The notes: a model not told the origin generated them from the letters alone. Shown: positions 1 through 5,728, counted from the first letter of the stretch. The stretch: DNA of 6,969 nucleotides from Candidatus Woesebacteria bacterium (GCA_026394855.1 JAPLZT010000049.1:1-6969); one strand, 5' to 3'. Made by a program: numbers and translations.

Positions 1-451
1 TACAACCGCTGGGATTGCTATTGCCCTGAGCGAAGCCGAGAGGCTCAGTTTTAAAGAATACGGAAAACAAATTGTTGCTAATGCAAAATTATTGGCAGAA
101 CTTCTTAAAAAAGGGGGGCTAACGGTAGTTTGCGGAAGGACGGAATGTCATTTGATAGTTGTTGATTTAAGGCCACTGGGGATTTCGGGAGGAGTTGTTG
201 CTCAGGCTTTGGAGGGTGCGGGAATAATTGTTAATAAAAATTCTGTGCCTAATGATACTGCTCCGCCTTACCGGCCATCGGGAATTAGACTTGGAACACC
301 GGCAATAACCACCAGAGGAATGAAGGAAAACGAAATTAAAATAATTGCCGAATGGATTCTTGAAGTTGTTAAAAATCCAACTGACGAAAAGCTTCAGTGT
401 AATATTGCCAAAGAGGTAAAGAACCTTTGTAAAAAATTCAAATGCCCATAA
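1..451 (+). CDS. glyA: Serine hydroxymethyltransferase, C-terminal part (5' end outside window)
   Basis: This PLP enzyme interconverts serine plus tetrahydrofolate with glycine plus 5,10-methylene-tetrahydrofolate in the cytoplasm. The reading frame is open from base 2, starting TTAGIAIALSEAE, and gives 149 codons before the TAA at 449-451, so about the last third of a roughly 420-residue enzyme is present. The family signature NKNSVP followed by SGIRLGTPAITTRGM is clear; its Arg is the known substrate-carboxylate contact in this family. The PLP lysine region lies upstream of the window. A TTG at 92 could be taken for a start, but homologous sequence continues upstream of it, so it is an internal Leu. 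The last 10 bases overlap folD, which suggests co-transcription and translational coupling of two folate one-carbon enzymes. The identification is firm; only the missing 5' part is unknown. Confidence 0.96.
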   Translation, partial: TTAGIAIALSEAERLSFKEYGKQIVANAKLLAELLKKGGLTVVCGRTECHLIVVDLRPLGISGGVVAQALEGAGIIVNKNSVPNDTAPPYRPSGIRLGTPAITTRGMKENEIKIIAEWILEVVKNPTDEKLQCNIAKEVKNLCKKFKCP

Positions 452-1299
452 TATTTGATGGCCGCGCTTTCGCGACTGAAAAAATCTTAAATCTAAACAA
501 AGAAGTTGCCAAACTTAAAAATGTGGGGATTCATCCCAAACTTGCTTCAATTTTGGTTGGAAACGACCCGGCGGGTCGACTTTACGTTTCTCTGAAGAAG
601 AAACGCGCTGAGTCAATTGGCATAGAGATGGACATATATTTTCTTAAAGAAAAGGAGAATATAGAAACCATTCTTGCCTTAATTGACAGTTTAAATATTG
701 ACCCGACCGTATATGGAATAATGGTTCAGCTTCCTCTTCCTTCTAATTTCTCAAAAGAGGATAAAGAAATGATTATTGGTTTAATTGACAAAGAAAAAGA
801 TGTAGACGGATTAAGGGAAGACAGTTTATTTTTACATCCGACCTCAAGTGCTGTAATAGATGTAATTAATGAGTCTAAAAAAACCATTGACTATAACAGC
901 ACTTGTGCTGATATGTCACACTCTCAGGGAGTGTGTCATGGGACAAATTGCGTTGTGTGTGTAGTCGGAGCAACGGGAATGGTTGGAACACCTCTTGTTA
1001 AAGAACTCAAAAAAGAAGGGTATGAAGTTATTAAATGTAATCATGACACGCAAGATTTGAAAGAAAAAACCCTGCGAGCAGACATCTTAATAAGTGCGAC
1101 GGGGATACCTAATTTAATCTCTTCCGATATGATTAAAAAAGGTGCAACCGTAATTGACGTTGGTTCTCCTAAGGGGGACGTCGACTCTGAAGTTTCTAAT
1201 GTCGCGGCGTTCATGACCCCGGTTCCGGGGGGAATTGGTCCTATCACAATCTCCAGTCTTCTAGAGAACCTTGTAAAAGCATCGGAAGCTATTGTATAA
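442..1299 (+). CDS. folD: Bifunctional methylene-THF dehydrogenase / methenyl-THF cyclohydrolase FolD
   Basis: FolD oxidises 5,10-methylene-THF to 5,10-methenyl-THF and hydrolyses it to 10-formyl-THF, using the product of GlyA. The protein has 285 residues, the usual length. Visible motifs are Y48-V-x-x-K52 (the catalytic Tyr/Lys pair), GIMVQLPLP at 92-100, KDVDG at 119-123 (catalytic Asp122), a Rossmann loop GATGMVG at 176-182, VIDVG at 237-241 and TPVPGGIGPIT at 259-269. Two things are odd. The usual GRSxxVG dinucleotide loop reads GATGMVG, so the Arg and Ser are replaced. A Cys/His-rich stretch of roughly 16 residues (about 153-168) precedes the Rossmann strand and appears extra to the family; at DNA level it is centred on a palindrome. 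The ATG at 442 lies inside the glyA end with no good Shine-Dalgarno sequence, so translation is probably coupled to glyA. The stop codon lies within the -10 hexamer of the next operon. Confidence 0.95.
   Translation: MPIIFDGRAFATEKILNLNKEVAKLKNVGIHPKLASILVGNDPAGRLYVSLKKKRAESIGIEMDIYFLKEKENIETILALIDSLNIDPTVYGIMVQLPLPSNFSKEDKEMIIGLIDKEKDVDGLREDSLFLHPTSSAVIDVINESKKTIDYNSTCADMSHSQGVCHGTNCVVCVVGATGMVGTPLVKELKKEGYEVIKCNHDTQDLKEKTLRADILISATGIPNLISSDMIKKGATVIDVGSPKGDVDSEVSNVAAFMTPVPGGIGPITISSLLENLVKASEAIV
913..939. repeat. Imperfect palindrome embedded in frame in folD
   Basis: CACACTC (917-923) and GAGTGTG (929-935) form a 7-bp stem around the 5-base loop TCAGG. One T/T mismatch (916/936) is followed by three more pairs (ATG 913-915 with CAT 937-939). 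The element is in phase with folD and encodes M158 to H166. It falls where FolD proteins normally have a short linker before the NAD(P)-binding strand. It may be an inserted palindromic repeat or a local coding coincidence. The GTCACACT at 915-922 recurs upstream of proS. Confidence 0.6.
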
Positions 1300-1300
1300 T
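1271..1300 (+). promoter_or_regulatory. Promoter of the rpsB-tsf-frr operon
   Basis: A perfect TATAAT at 1295-1300 is preceded, at 18-base spacing, by TTGTAA (1271-1276; 4 of 6 matches to TTGACA). The -10 overlaps the folD stop codon at 1297-1299. A start point about 7 bases downstream would fall near 1307, giving an mRNA with only a few bases before the rpsB ATG at 1310. This is inferred from sequence only. Confidence 0.7.
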
Positions 1301-1309
1301 GACCGCTTA

Positions 1310-1999
1310 ATGACTACCAAAGTTTCAGCTGAAGAGTTACTCGAGAGAGGTGCTCATTTTGGGCATCAATCTAAAAGATGGAATCCCAAAATGGGTGAAT
1401 ATTTGTATGGAGAAGAAGGCGGGGTTCATGTCTTTGACCTTATTAAAACCAAGGCACTTCTTGAGGAAGCTTTGGAATTTTTAAAAGTATCTTCTAAAGA
1501 GAAAAAATCTATCCTTTTTGTAGGTTGTAAGAAACAGGCTCAGGAAAAAACCAGGGAAGTGGCTGAAGCAACAGGGTCCTCATACTTTACCGAAAGATGG
1601 CTGGGAGGAACTTTAACAAACTTTGATCAAATTAAAAAATCAATTAAAAAGCTTATTGATATGAAGGAAAAGATGACAAACGGAGAATACGCTTCATTTA
1701 CCAAAAAAGAAAGACTTCTTATAGATAGGGAAATTGCAAGACTTGAAAGATATTTTGGTGGAATTTCCAAGTTAGAGAAAGTTCCTGATATTCTGGTGGT
1801 TATTGATACTCACAAGGAAATCTCAGCAATTAAGGAAGCAAATTCAAAAGGAGTTAAGATTGTCGGCATTGTTGATTCAAATGCAGACCCTGAAGACATT
1901 AATTATCCAATTCCAATGAATGATGACGCATCGAAGGCAATTGAATATGTACTCGATTTAATGAAGGAGGCAATTCTAGATGGGAAAACTAAACATTGA
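1310..1999 (+). CDS. rpsB: 30S ribosomal protein S2 (uS2)
   Basis: uS2 is a late-assembling 30S subunit protein at the head-body junction, needed for S1 binding where S1 exists. The chosen ATG gives 229 residues. Signatures are HFGHQSKRWNPKM at 16-28, FTERWLGGTLTN at 93-104, the central helical region at 105-150, and the C-terminal domain with VVIDTHKE (163-170) and IVGIVDSNADP (184-194). A TTG at 1292 would add six residues but lies inside the -10 hexamer and would extend past the normal N-terminus, so ATG 1310 is preferred. No Shine-Dalgarno sequence precedes it. The final 20 bases overlap tsf. The gene heads a translation operon, in the order conserved across bacteria. Confidence 0.97.
   Translation: MTTKVSAEELLERGAHFGHQSKRWNPKMGEYLYGEEGGVHVFDLIKTKALLEEALEFLKVSSKEKKSILFVGCKKQAQEKTREVAEATGSSYFTERWLGGTLTNFDQIKKSIKKLIDMKEKMTNGEYASFTKKERLLIDREIARLERYFGGISKLEKVPDILVVIDTHKEISAIKEANSKGVKIVGIVDSNADPEDINYPIPMNDDASKAIEYVLDLMKEAILDGKTKH
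1964..1970 (+). promoter_or_regulatory. Shine-Dalgarno sequence for tsf
   Basis: AAGGAGG lies 9 bases before the tsf ATG at 1980, inside the rpsB coding sequence. It fixes the tsf start and shows that SD-led initiation is used for internal operon genes, in contrast to the SD-less operon heads. Confidence 0.85.
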
Positions 2000-2462
2000 G
2001 TTAATCAAAAAGTTAAAAGAAGAAACAGGTGCTCCGATTATTAGAGTCAAGAAAGTTTTGGAAAAATTTGAAGGAAATGAAAAGAAAGCCTTCGCAGTTC
2101 TCCAAAAAGAAGGCTTTGAAAAAGCGGCCAAAAGAGAAGGCAGGGAAACTTCACAAGGGAAAGTTTTTGTATATGCACATCATACGGGTAAAGTTGTTGG
2201 AGTTGTAGAACTATTCTGCGAGACAGATTTTGTATCACGAAACGAACTTTTTGAAACACTCGGAAAAAATTTAGCTATGCAAGTTGCAGCAATGGGGGAA
2301 AAAGATTTTCTTGAACAGGAATTTATAAACCCTACGGGTTTGCAAGCTTCGCTTATAAAAAATTCTTCAAAGAAAATCTCTGATCTAATAAGGGCTGTTA
2401 TTGCAAAAACAGGAGAAAATATTAGACTAGGGAAGGTAGTTAGAGTAGAATTAGGAAAATAA
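1980..2462 (+). CDS. tsf: Elongation factor Ts, minimal form
   Basis: EF-Ts is the nucleotide exchange factor that releases GDP from EF-Tu. The N-terminal UBA-like domain is seen at about 1-45 (LIKKLKEETGAPI at 8-20). The EF-Tu contact motif ETDFVSRNE is at 81-89, and the C-terminal strand region contains KTGENIRLGKVVR (143-155). At 160 residues it is far shorter than the roughly 280-residue E. coli protein. It appears to keep the UBA-like part plus one core subdomain and to lack the second subdomain and coiled coil. The gene is intact, with strong flanking signals, so this is a natural short form rather than a truncation. It overlaps rpsB by 20 bases and shares one base with frr (TAATG). pyrH, which often follows tsf, is absent. 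Confidence 0.95.
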   Translation: MGKLNIELIKKLKEETGAPIIRVKKVLEKFEGNEKKAFAVLQKEGFEKAAKREGRETSQGKVFVYAHHTGKVVGVVELFCETDFVSRNELFETLGKNLAMQVAAMGEKDFLEQEFINPTGLQASLIKNSSKKISDLIRAVIAKTGENIRLGKVVRVELGK

Positions 2463-3016
2463 TGGACGAAACTTCATTAAGACTTCAAATGCAGAAAGTT
2501 CTTGAACTTGTGCTTTCTGATATAGGTACACTTAGAACCGGTCGTGCAATGCCATCTTTGGTTGAGAATGTAGTTTGTCCGGCATATGGAGGAACTCAAA
2601 GATTAAAAGTTCAGGAATTGGGAACAATAACCGTTCCGGATACTCAAACTTTAGTTATTGATCCTTGGGATAAATCAATTATTGGGGATATTAGAAAAGG
2701 AATAATGGAAGCAAATATCGGACTTAATCCTTCTGTTGATGGCGAAATAATCAGAATTTCCCTTCCCCCTATGACTACGGAAGATAGAGAAAAATATACA
2801 AAACTTCTTTCGGGGAAACTGGAAAGCGGAAGAATTATGGTAAGACAGCAAAGAGCGGAAGCAATGAAAGATATTAAAAGAAAATTTGAAGAAAAAGAAA
2901 TCTCGGAAGATATGAAGTTTGACGAGGATAAGAAAGTTCAGGAAATTACCGATGAATTTGTCGGAAATATAGACGAAGCGGGCGAGAGAAAAAAGCAGGA
3001 ACTTCTTCAGATTTAA
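2462..3016 (+). CDS. frr: Ribosome recycling factor
   Basis: RRF works with EF-G to split post-termination ribosomes. It has 184 residues, matching the usual 185. Domain I (three-helix bundle) is formed by about 1-30 and 105-184, and domain II (beta) by about 31-104. Conserved features are LRTGRAMPSLV (24-34), DPWD (67-70), ISLPPMTTEDREKY (99-112) and the ribosome-contact region around R128 and R131. Its ATG overlaps the tsf stop by one base, with a weak AGGA at 2453-2456, so coupling is likely. Its TAA overlaps by 4 bases the stop of the convergent minus-strand gene. No terminator hairpin is visible at that junction. Confidence 0.97.
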   Translation: MDETSLRLQMQKVLELVLSDIGTLRTGRAMPSLVENVVCPAYGGTQRLKVQELGTITVPDTQTLVIDPWDKSIIGDIRKGIMEANIGLNPSVDGEIIRISLPPMTTEDREKYTKLLSGKLESGRIMVRQQRAEAMKDIKRKFEEKEISEDMKFDEDKKVQEITDEFVGNIDEAGERKKQELLQI

Positions 3017-3288
3017 ATAATTGCCTGTTGAGGGAAGTCCAAATGTTCTTCGATTATTCTAACTCTTTTTGCTGTTTTAATATTTTCTTTATCAAGCGTA
3101 TCGGAAGTTGTTTTTAAATCTTTTCTAAGTCTTCTAACGTCTTTTTGAGTCTCGGTTGTAATTCTTTCAAGATTAATTAATCTTTTTGTAATTGGCTTAA
3201 GCTTTATGTCAAATTTTTCATCCAATTTAGCATCCAACCTGTTGTCGATTACTTTCTCAATTGATTTAAGATCTGTTTTTGTAAGCAT
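3013..3288 (-). CDS. Small highly charged coiled-coil protein of unknown function
   Basis: I do not recognise a named family. The 91-residue product is rich in Lys, Asp, Glu, Arg, Ile and Leu, has no Cys, no signal peptide and no membrane segment. Leu/Ile spacing from about residue 15 to 80 is typical of a long helix or coiled coil, with repeated DxKLDEKFDIKL-like segments near the N-terminus. It ends with an EEHLDFPQQ tail. Support for a real gene: it fills a gap that otherwise holds nothing on the plus strand, it has its own well-formed promoter, and it ends flush with frr. Short coiled-coil ORFs like this are, to my knowledge, frequent in Candidate Phyla Radiation genomes. Its function cannot be assigned from sequence; oligomerisation or an adaptor role is only a guess. 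Confidence 0.8.
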   Translation of the reverse strand: MLTKTDLKSIEKVIDNRLDAKLDEKFDIKLKPITKRLINLERITTETQKDVRRLRKDLKTTSDTLDKENIKTAKRVRIIEEHLDFPQQAII

Positions 3289-3295
3289 ACTTCAT

Positions 3296-3321
3296 ATTAT
3301 ATCGTGTAATTATTCTGTCAA
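3296..3321 (-). promoter_or_regulatory. Promoter of the minus-strand coiled-coil gene
   Basis: On the minus strand a perfect TTGACA (3321-3316) and a perfect TATAAT (3301-3296) are separated by 14 bases, shorter than the usual 16-18. A shifted -10 TAATAT (3299-3294) would give a 16-base spacer. Seven bases separate TATAAT from the ATG at 3288, so the transcript would start at or next to the start codon. Confidence 0.65.
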
Positions 3322-3326
3322 TTACA
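3305..3326. promoter_or_regulatory. Operator-like inverted repeat between divergent genes
   Basis: TGTAATT (3305-3311) and AATTACA (3320-3326) are perfect 7-base arms around an 8-base centre. The site covers the -35 of the minus-strand gene and ends two bases before the -10 of rseP, a position suited to a dimeric regulator acting on both. No regulator gene is seen in the window. Confidence 0.45.
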
Positions 3327-3327
3327 G

Positions 3328-3333
3328 TATACT
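3328..3333 (+). promoter_or_regulatory. -10 element of rseP
   Basis: TATACT (5 of 6 matches to TATAAT) ends 6 bases before the rseP ATG at 3340, so transcription would begin at the A of the start codon. No convincing -35 is found 16-18 bases upstream. No Shine-Dalgarno sequence precedes rseP. Confidence 0.55.
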
Positions 3334-3339
3334 ATTTCC

Positions 3340-4452
3340 ATGTTTGGTTCTATTTTAGTTTTTCTTCTTGTTTTATCCATCCTTGTATTAGTTCATGAAT
3401 TTGGACATTTTATGGTTGCCAAACATTTTGGAGTTATGGTTGAAGAGTTTGGCTTCGGTCTTCCTCCCAGGCTTTTCGGAAAAAAGATTGGGGATACTCT
3501 TTATTCCATCAACGCTCTTCCTTTTGGTGGATTTGTCAGGCTCCATGGAGAAAGTCCTGAAGAAAAAGTAACTTATCCGAAAAAATCTTTCCTGAAAAAA
3601 AGTAAAAGAAAAAGGATTGCCATTATTGTTGCCGGAGTTATTATGAATTTTCTTTTGGCAATCACCGCATTTGCAATTACATATTCATTTAATGGAATTC
3701 CCAAAAATACTCCCGATGTAAAGATTGTTGATATTTCAACCTCATCACCTGCGCAAGTTGCGGGACTTATTGTTGGGGACATTGTAAGAAAAGTAGGCAA
3801 AACGGTGGTTTCTACAAACGATGAGTTTATTAGTTTAGTTGATCAAAGTAAGGGTAAAAAAGTTACTTTGGAAATAGAAAGAACTATTAATTCCGAAAAA
3901 ACCAGTAAAAATATTACTCTAACTCCAAGAGAAAAACCTCCGGAAGGAGAGGGTCCAATGGGAGTTGTTATTACAACAACCGAGATTTATTATCCTCCAA
4001 TTATCTTAAGACCTTTTTATGGAATCTATTACGGTTTTAAAGATGCCGTTTTTTGGGGTAAAAATGTAATATTAGGATTTTACGGAATATTTGCAAATCT
4101 ATTTAAAGGTCAGGTTCCCCAAGATGTTGCGGGGCCGGTTGGAATTTTTGCTTTAACTTCTGAGGCTTCTAAGATTGGAATTTTTGCCGTAATTAATTTT
4201 ATAGGTATTCTTTCTGTGAACCTTGCAATTTTAAATGTTTTACCTTTTCCTGCACTTGATGGTGGAAGACTTTTCTTTATAGTTTTAGAAGGAGTAATTG
4301 GAAAGAAAGTCTTACCTAAAGTTGAAGCGATGGTTCACACAGTAGGAATGATAATACTTCTTGCCCTTCTTTTAGCGGTTACAGCCCACGATATAATTCG
4401 CCTTATTGCTGCAGGAAGTATTTCAGGATTTCTTCAAGGGGTGGTTAAGTGA
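3340..4452 (+). CDS. rseP: Site-2 intramembrane zinc protease, RseP/MmpA type (M50)
   Basis: This family cleaves transmembrane helices of anti-sigma factors and leftover signal peptides inside the membrane. The product is 370 residues. TM1 (about 3-25) carries the zinc motif HEFGH at 19-23. TM2 is at about 93-116 and a single PDZ domain at about 126-200 (SSPAQVAGLIVGD). The conserved GPVGI is at 265-269, TM3 at about 281-300 with NVLPFPALDGG (299-309, third zinc ligand D307), and TM4 at about 335-350. E. coli RseP has two PDZ domains; one, as here, is common in Gram-positive and CPR proteins. The partner uppS, cdsA and dxr genes usually found before rseP are missing; the orphan minus-strand gene is there instead. 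The substrate is unknown, since no anti-sigma factor is encoded nearby. Confidence 0.94.
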   Translation: MFGSILVFLLVLSILVLVHEFGHFMVAKHFGVMVEEFGFGLPPRLFGKKIGDTLYSINALPFGGFVRLHGESPEEKVTYPKKSFLKKSKRKRIAIIVAGVIMNFLLAITAFAITYSFNGIPKNTPDVKIVDISTSSPAQVAGLIVGDIVRKVGKTVVSTNDEFISLVDQSKGKKVTLEIERTINSEKTSKNITLTPREKPPEGEGPMGVVITTTEIYYPPIILRPFYGIYYGFKDAVFWGKNVILGFYGIFANLFKGQVPQDVAGPVGIFALTSEASKIGIFAVINFIGILSVNLAILNVLPFPALDGGRLFFIVLEGVIGKKVLPKVEAMVHTVGMIILLALLLAVTAHDIIRLIAAGSISGFLQGVVK

Positions 4453-4454
4453 GG

Positions 4455-4484
4455 TCACACTTTGTGATGTTTACACTGCGTGAT
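4455..4484. repeat. Tandem near-palindromic 14-mers upstream of proS
   Basis: TCACACTTTGTGAT (4455-4468) and TTACACTGCGTGAT (4471-4484) match at 11 of 14 positions with a 16-base period. The first contains the exact hairpin TCACA-CTT-TGTGA. Both have a CAC...GTG dyad, like paired operator half-turns, and they cover the -35 to -10 interval of the proS promoter. The 3' unit ends on the first base of the -10. Confidence 0.55.
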
Positions 4485-4489
4485 AAAAT
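4462..4489 (+). promoter_or_regulatory. Promoter of proS-yvcK
   Basis: An extended -10, TG-A-TAAAAT (4481-4489), is preceded by TTGTGA (4462-4467; TTG and the final A match the -35 consensus) at 16-base spacing. The -10 ends 6 bases before the ATG at 4496, which places the predicted start point on the start codon. No Shine-Dalgarno sequence is present. Confidence 0.6.
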
Positions 4490-4495
4490 AACTTC

Positions 4496-5728
4496 ATGCG
4501 GCAATCAGTACTTTTTCCTAAAACCAGAAAAGAGGCTCCAAAGGATGCGGAGAGTATTAATCACAAACTTCTTGTAAGAGGAGGATTTATCGATCAACTG
4601 ATGGCAGGATCTTGGACTCTTCTTCCACTGGGCTTTAAAGTGATCACTAAAATTAACCAGATAATACGGGAAGAAATGAATGCTATTGGTGGACAAGAGG
4701 TTCTTATGCCTCTTATGCACCCAAAGTCAATTTGGAACGAAACCGGTAGATGGGACTCTGCGGATGAAGTGATGTATAAATTGAAAGACACAAGGGATAA
4801 AGAATTCGCACTTTCTTTTACACACGAAGAGGTTTTTCTGGATCTTGTTAGAAAGTATTTATCCAGCTATAAAGATTTACCGATTGCTTTATATCACTTT
4901 TCAACAAAATTCAGAAATGAGCCAAGGGCAAGGAGCGGAATTTTACGCGGTAGAGAGTTTATGATGAAGGATCTTTACAGTATTCACGCTGATGAAAAAG
5001 ATTTTTGGGAATTTTACGAAAAAGCTAAAGATGCTTATTCTCGTGTTTTTACTAGAATCGGATTTGATTTCAGGATAGTCGAAGCTTCTGGTGGGGTATT
5101 CACAGACAAACACACCCACGAATTTCAGGCGTTAAATGCAAACGGCGAGGACACGATTTATATGTGTGACAATTGCGACTTTGCAATAAACAAAGAAATA
5201 TTTGTGGGGAAAACCGGTGGAAAATGCCAAAAATGCGGTAAGGGAAAGATTATGGAGCATAAAGGGGCGGTTGAAATAGGGAATATATTTCCATTTGGCA
5301 CATATTATTCAGAGAGAATGAAAGTTTACTATGCTGATGAAAAAAGTAGGAAAAAACCGGTTTGGTTTGGGAGTTATGGAATCGGTTCTACTAGAAACAT
5401 GGGTGCATGGGTCGAAGTTTCCCATGACGATAAAGGAATCATTTGGAGTAAATCTATTTCACCATTTGATGCTCATTTAATTGAACTTCCCGGAGGAAAC
5501 GGTAAAAAAGTATATGAAGATCTTAAAAAAGAAGGAATTGATGTACTCTGGGATGACAGAGAAGTTGGGGCAGGAGAAAAGTTTGTCGACAGTGATCTTA
5601 TTGGAATTCCCATAAGGCTTGTAGTTTCCCAAAAGTCAGGAGAGAAAATTGAATTGAAAGAGAGAAAAAGTGATAAAGTTGAAATTCTGTCCTTGGAGGA
5701 AGTGGTGAAAAGATGCAAAAAAGGATAG
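4496..5728 (+). CDS. proS: Prolyl-tRNA synthetase, short form without the editing (INS) domain
   Basis: This class II enzyme charges tRNA-Pro with proline. It has 410 residues against about 570 for typical bacterial ProRS. Order: N-terminal catalytic part with the THEE loop (109-112), motif 2 FRNEPRARSGILRGREFMMKD (139-159), the VGNIF-equivalent IGNIFPFGTYYSE (261-273), motif 3 YGIGSTR (294-300), and an anticodon-binding domain from about 322 to the end (DDREVGAGEKF at 353-363). The roughly 180-residue INS domain that clears mischarged Ala-tRNA-Pro is missing. In its place is a Cys4 zinc-ribbon-like insert: C224, C227, C244, C247. The gene is probably the first of a transcript with yvcK, whose start overlaps its end by 16 bases. 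Identity is secure; zinc binding is inferred from spacing. Confidence 0.96.
   Translation: MRQSVLFPKTRKEAPKDAESINHKLLVRGGFIDQLMAGSWTLLPLGFKVITKINQIIREEMNAIGGQEVLMPLMHPKSIWNETGRWDSADEVMYKLKDTRDKEFALSFTHEEVFLDLVRKYLSSYKDLPIALYHFSTKFRNEPRARSGILRGREFMMKDLYSIHADEKDFWEFYEKAKDAYSRVFTRIGFDFRIVEASGGVFTDKHTHEFQALNANGEDTIYMCDNCDFAINKEIFVGKTGGKCQKCGKGKIMEHKGAVEIGNIFPFGTYYSERMKVYYADEKSRKKPVWFGSYGIGSTRNMGAWVEVSHDDKGIIWSKSISPFDAHLIELPGGNGKKVYEDLKKEGIDVLWDDREVGAGEKFVDSDLIGIPIRLVVSQKSGEKIELKERKSDKVEILSLEEVVKRCKKG
5695..5700 (+). promoter_or_regulatory. Shine-Dalgarno sequence for yvcK
   Basis: GGAGGA inside the proS end lies 12 bases before the yvcK ATG at 5713, slightly long but usable. It supports SD-led initiation of this internal operon gene and the choice of that ATG. 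Confidence 0.6.

Noticed and set aside
92..94. TTG as a start codon giving a 119-residue protein
   Set aside because: Serine hydroxymethyltransferase homology runs continuously upstream to the window edge, so this is an internal Leu codon.
564..578. Perfect 6-bp hairpin CGACCC-GGC-GGGTCG in folD
   Set aside because: It encodes the normal FolD segment NDPAGR. A 6-bp stem with a short loop is expected by chance in 7 kb.
1041..1247. Minus-strand ORF of 68 codons within folD
   Set aside because: It is a shadow of the conserved FolD C-terminal motifs and has no recognisable product, promoter or SD.
1292..1309. TTG start adding six residues to S2
   Set aside because: It lies within the -10 hexamer, has no SD, and gives residues before the usual S2 N-terminus. 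ATG 1310 fits the family.
2047..2259. Minus-strand ORF of 70 codons within tsf
   Set aside because: It lies wholly opposite well-conserved EF-Ts sequence. Its composition reflects the reverse complement of Lys/Glu-rich codons.
2327..2341. Perfect hairpin AAACCC-TAC-GGGTTT in tsf
   Set aside because: It is at chance frequency, in mid-gene, with no T-run. There is no sign that it is a terminator or an inserted repeat.
3000..3035. Bidirectional terminator at the frr / coiled-coil junction
   Set aside because: The genes converge with overlapping stops, but no stable stem with a T-run on either strand could be found.
4505..4791. Two overlapping minus-strand ORFs within proS
   Set aside because: They overlap one another in different frames, opposite conserved ProRS catalytic sequence, with no initiation signals.
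5473..5718. Minus-strand Ser/Phe-rich ORF of 81 codons
   Set aside because: It is the reverse complement of the ProRS anticodon-binding domain, with low-complexity composition typical of a shadow.
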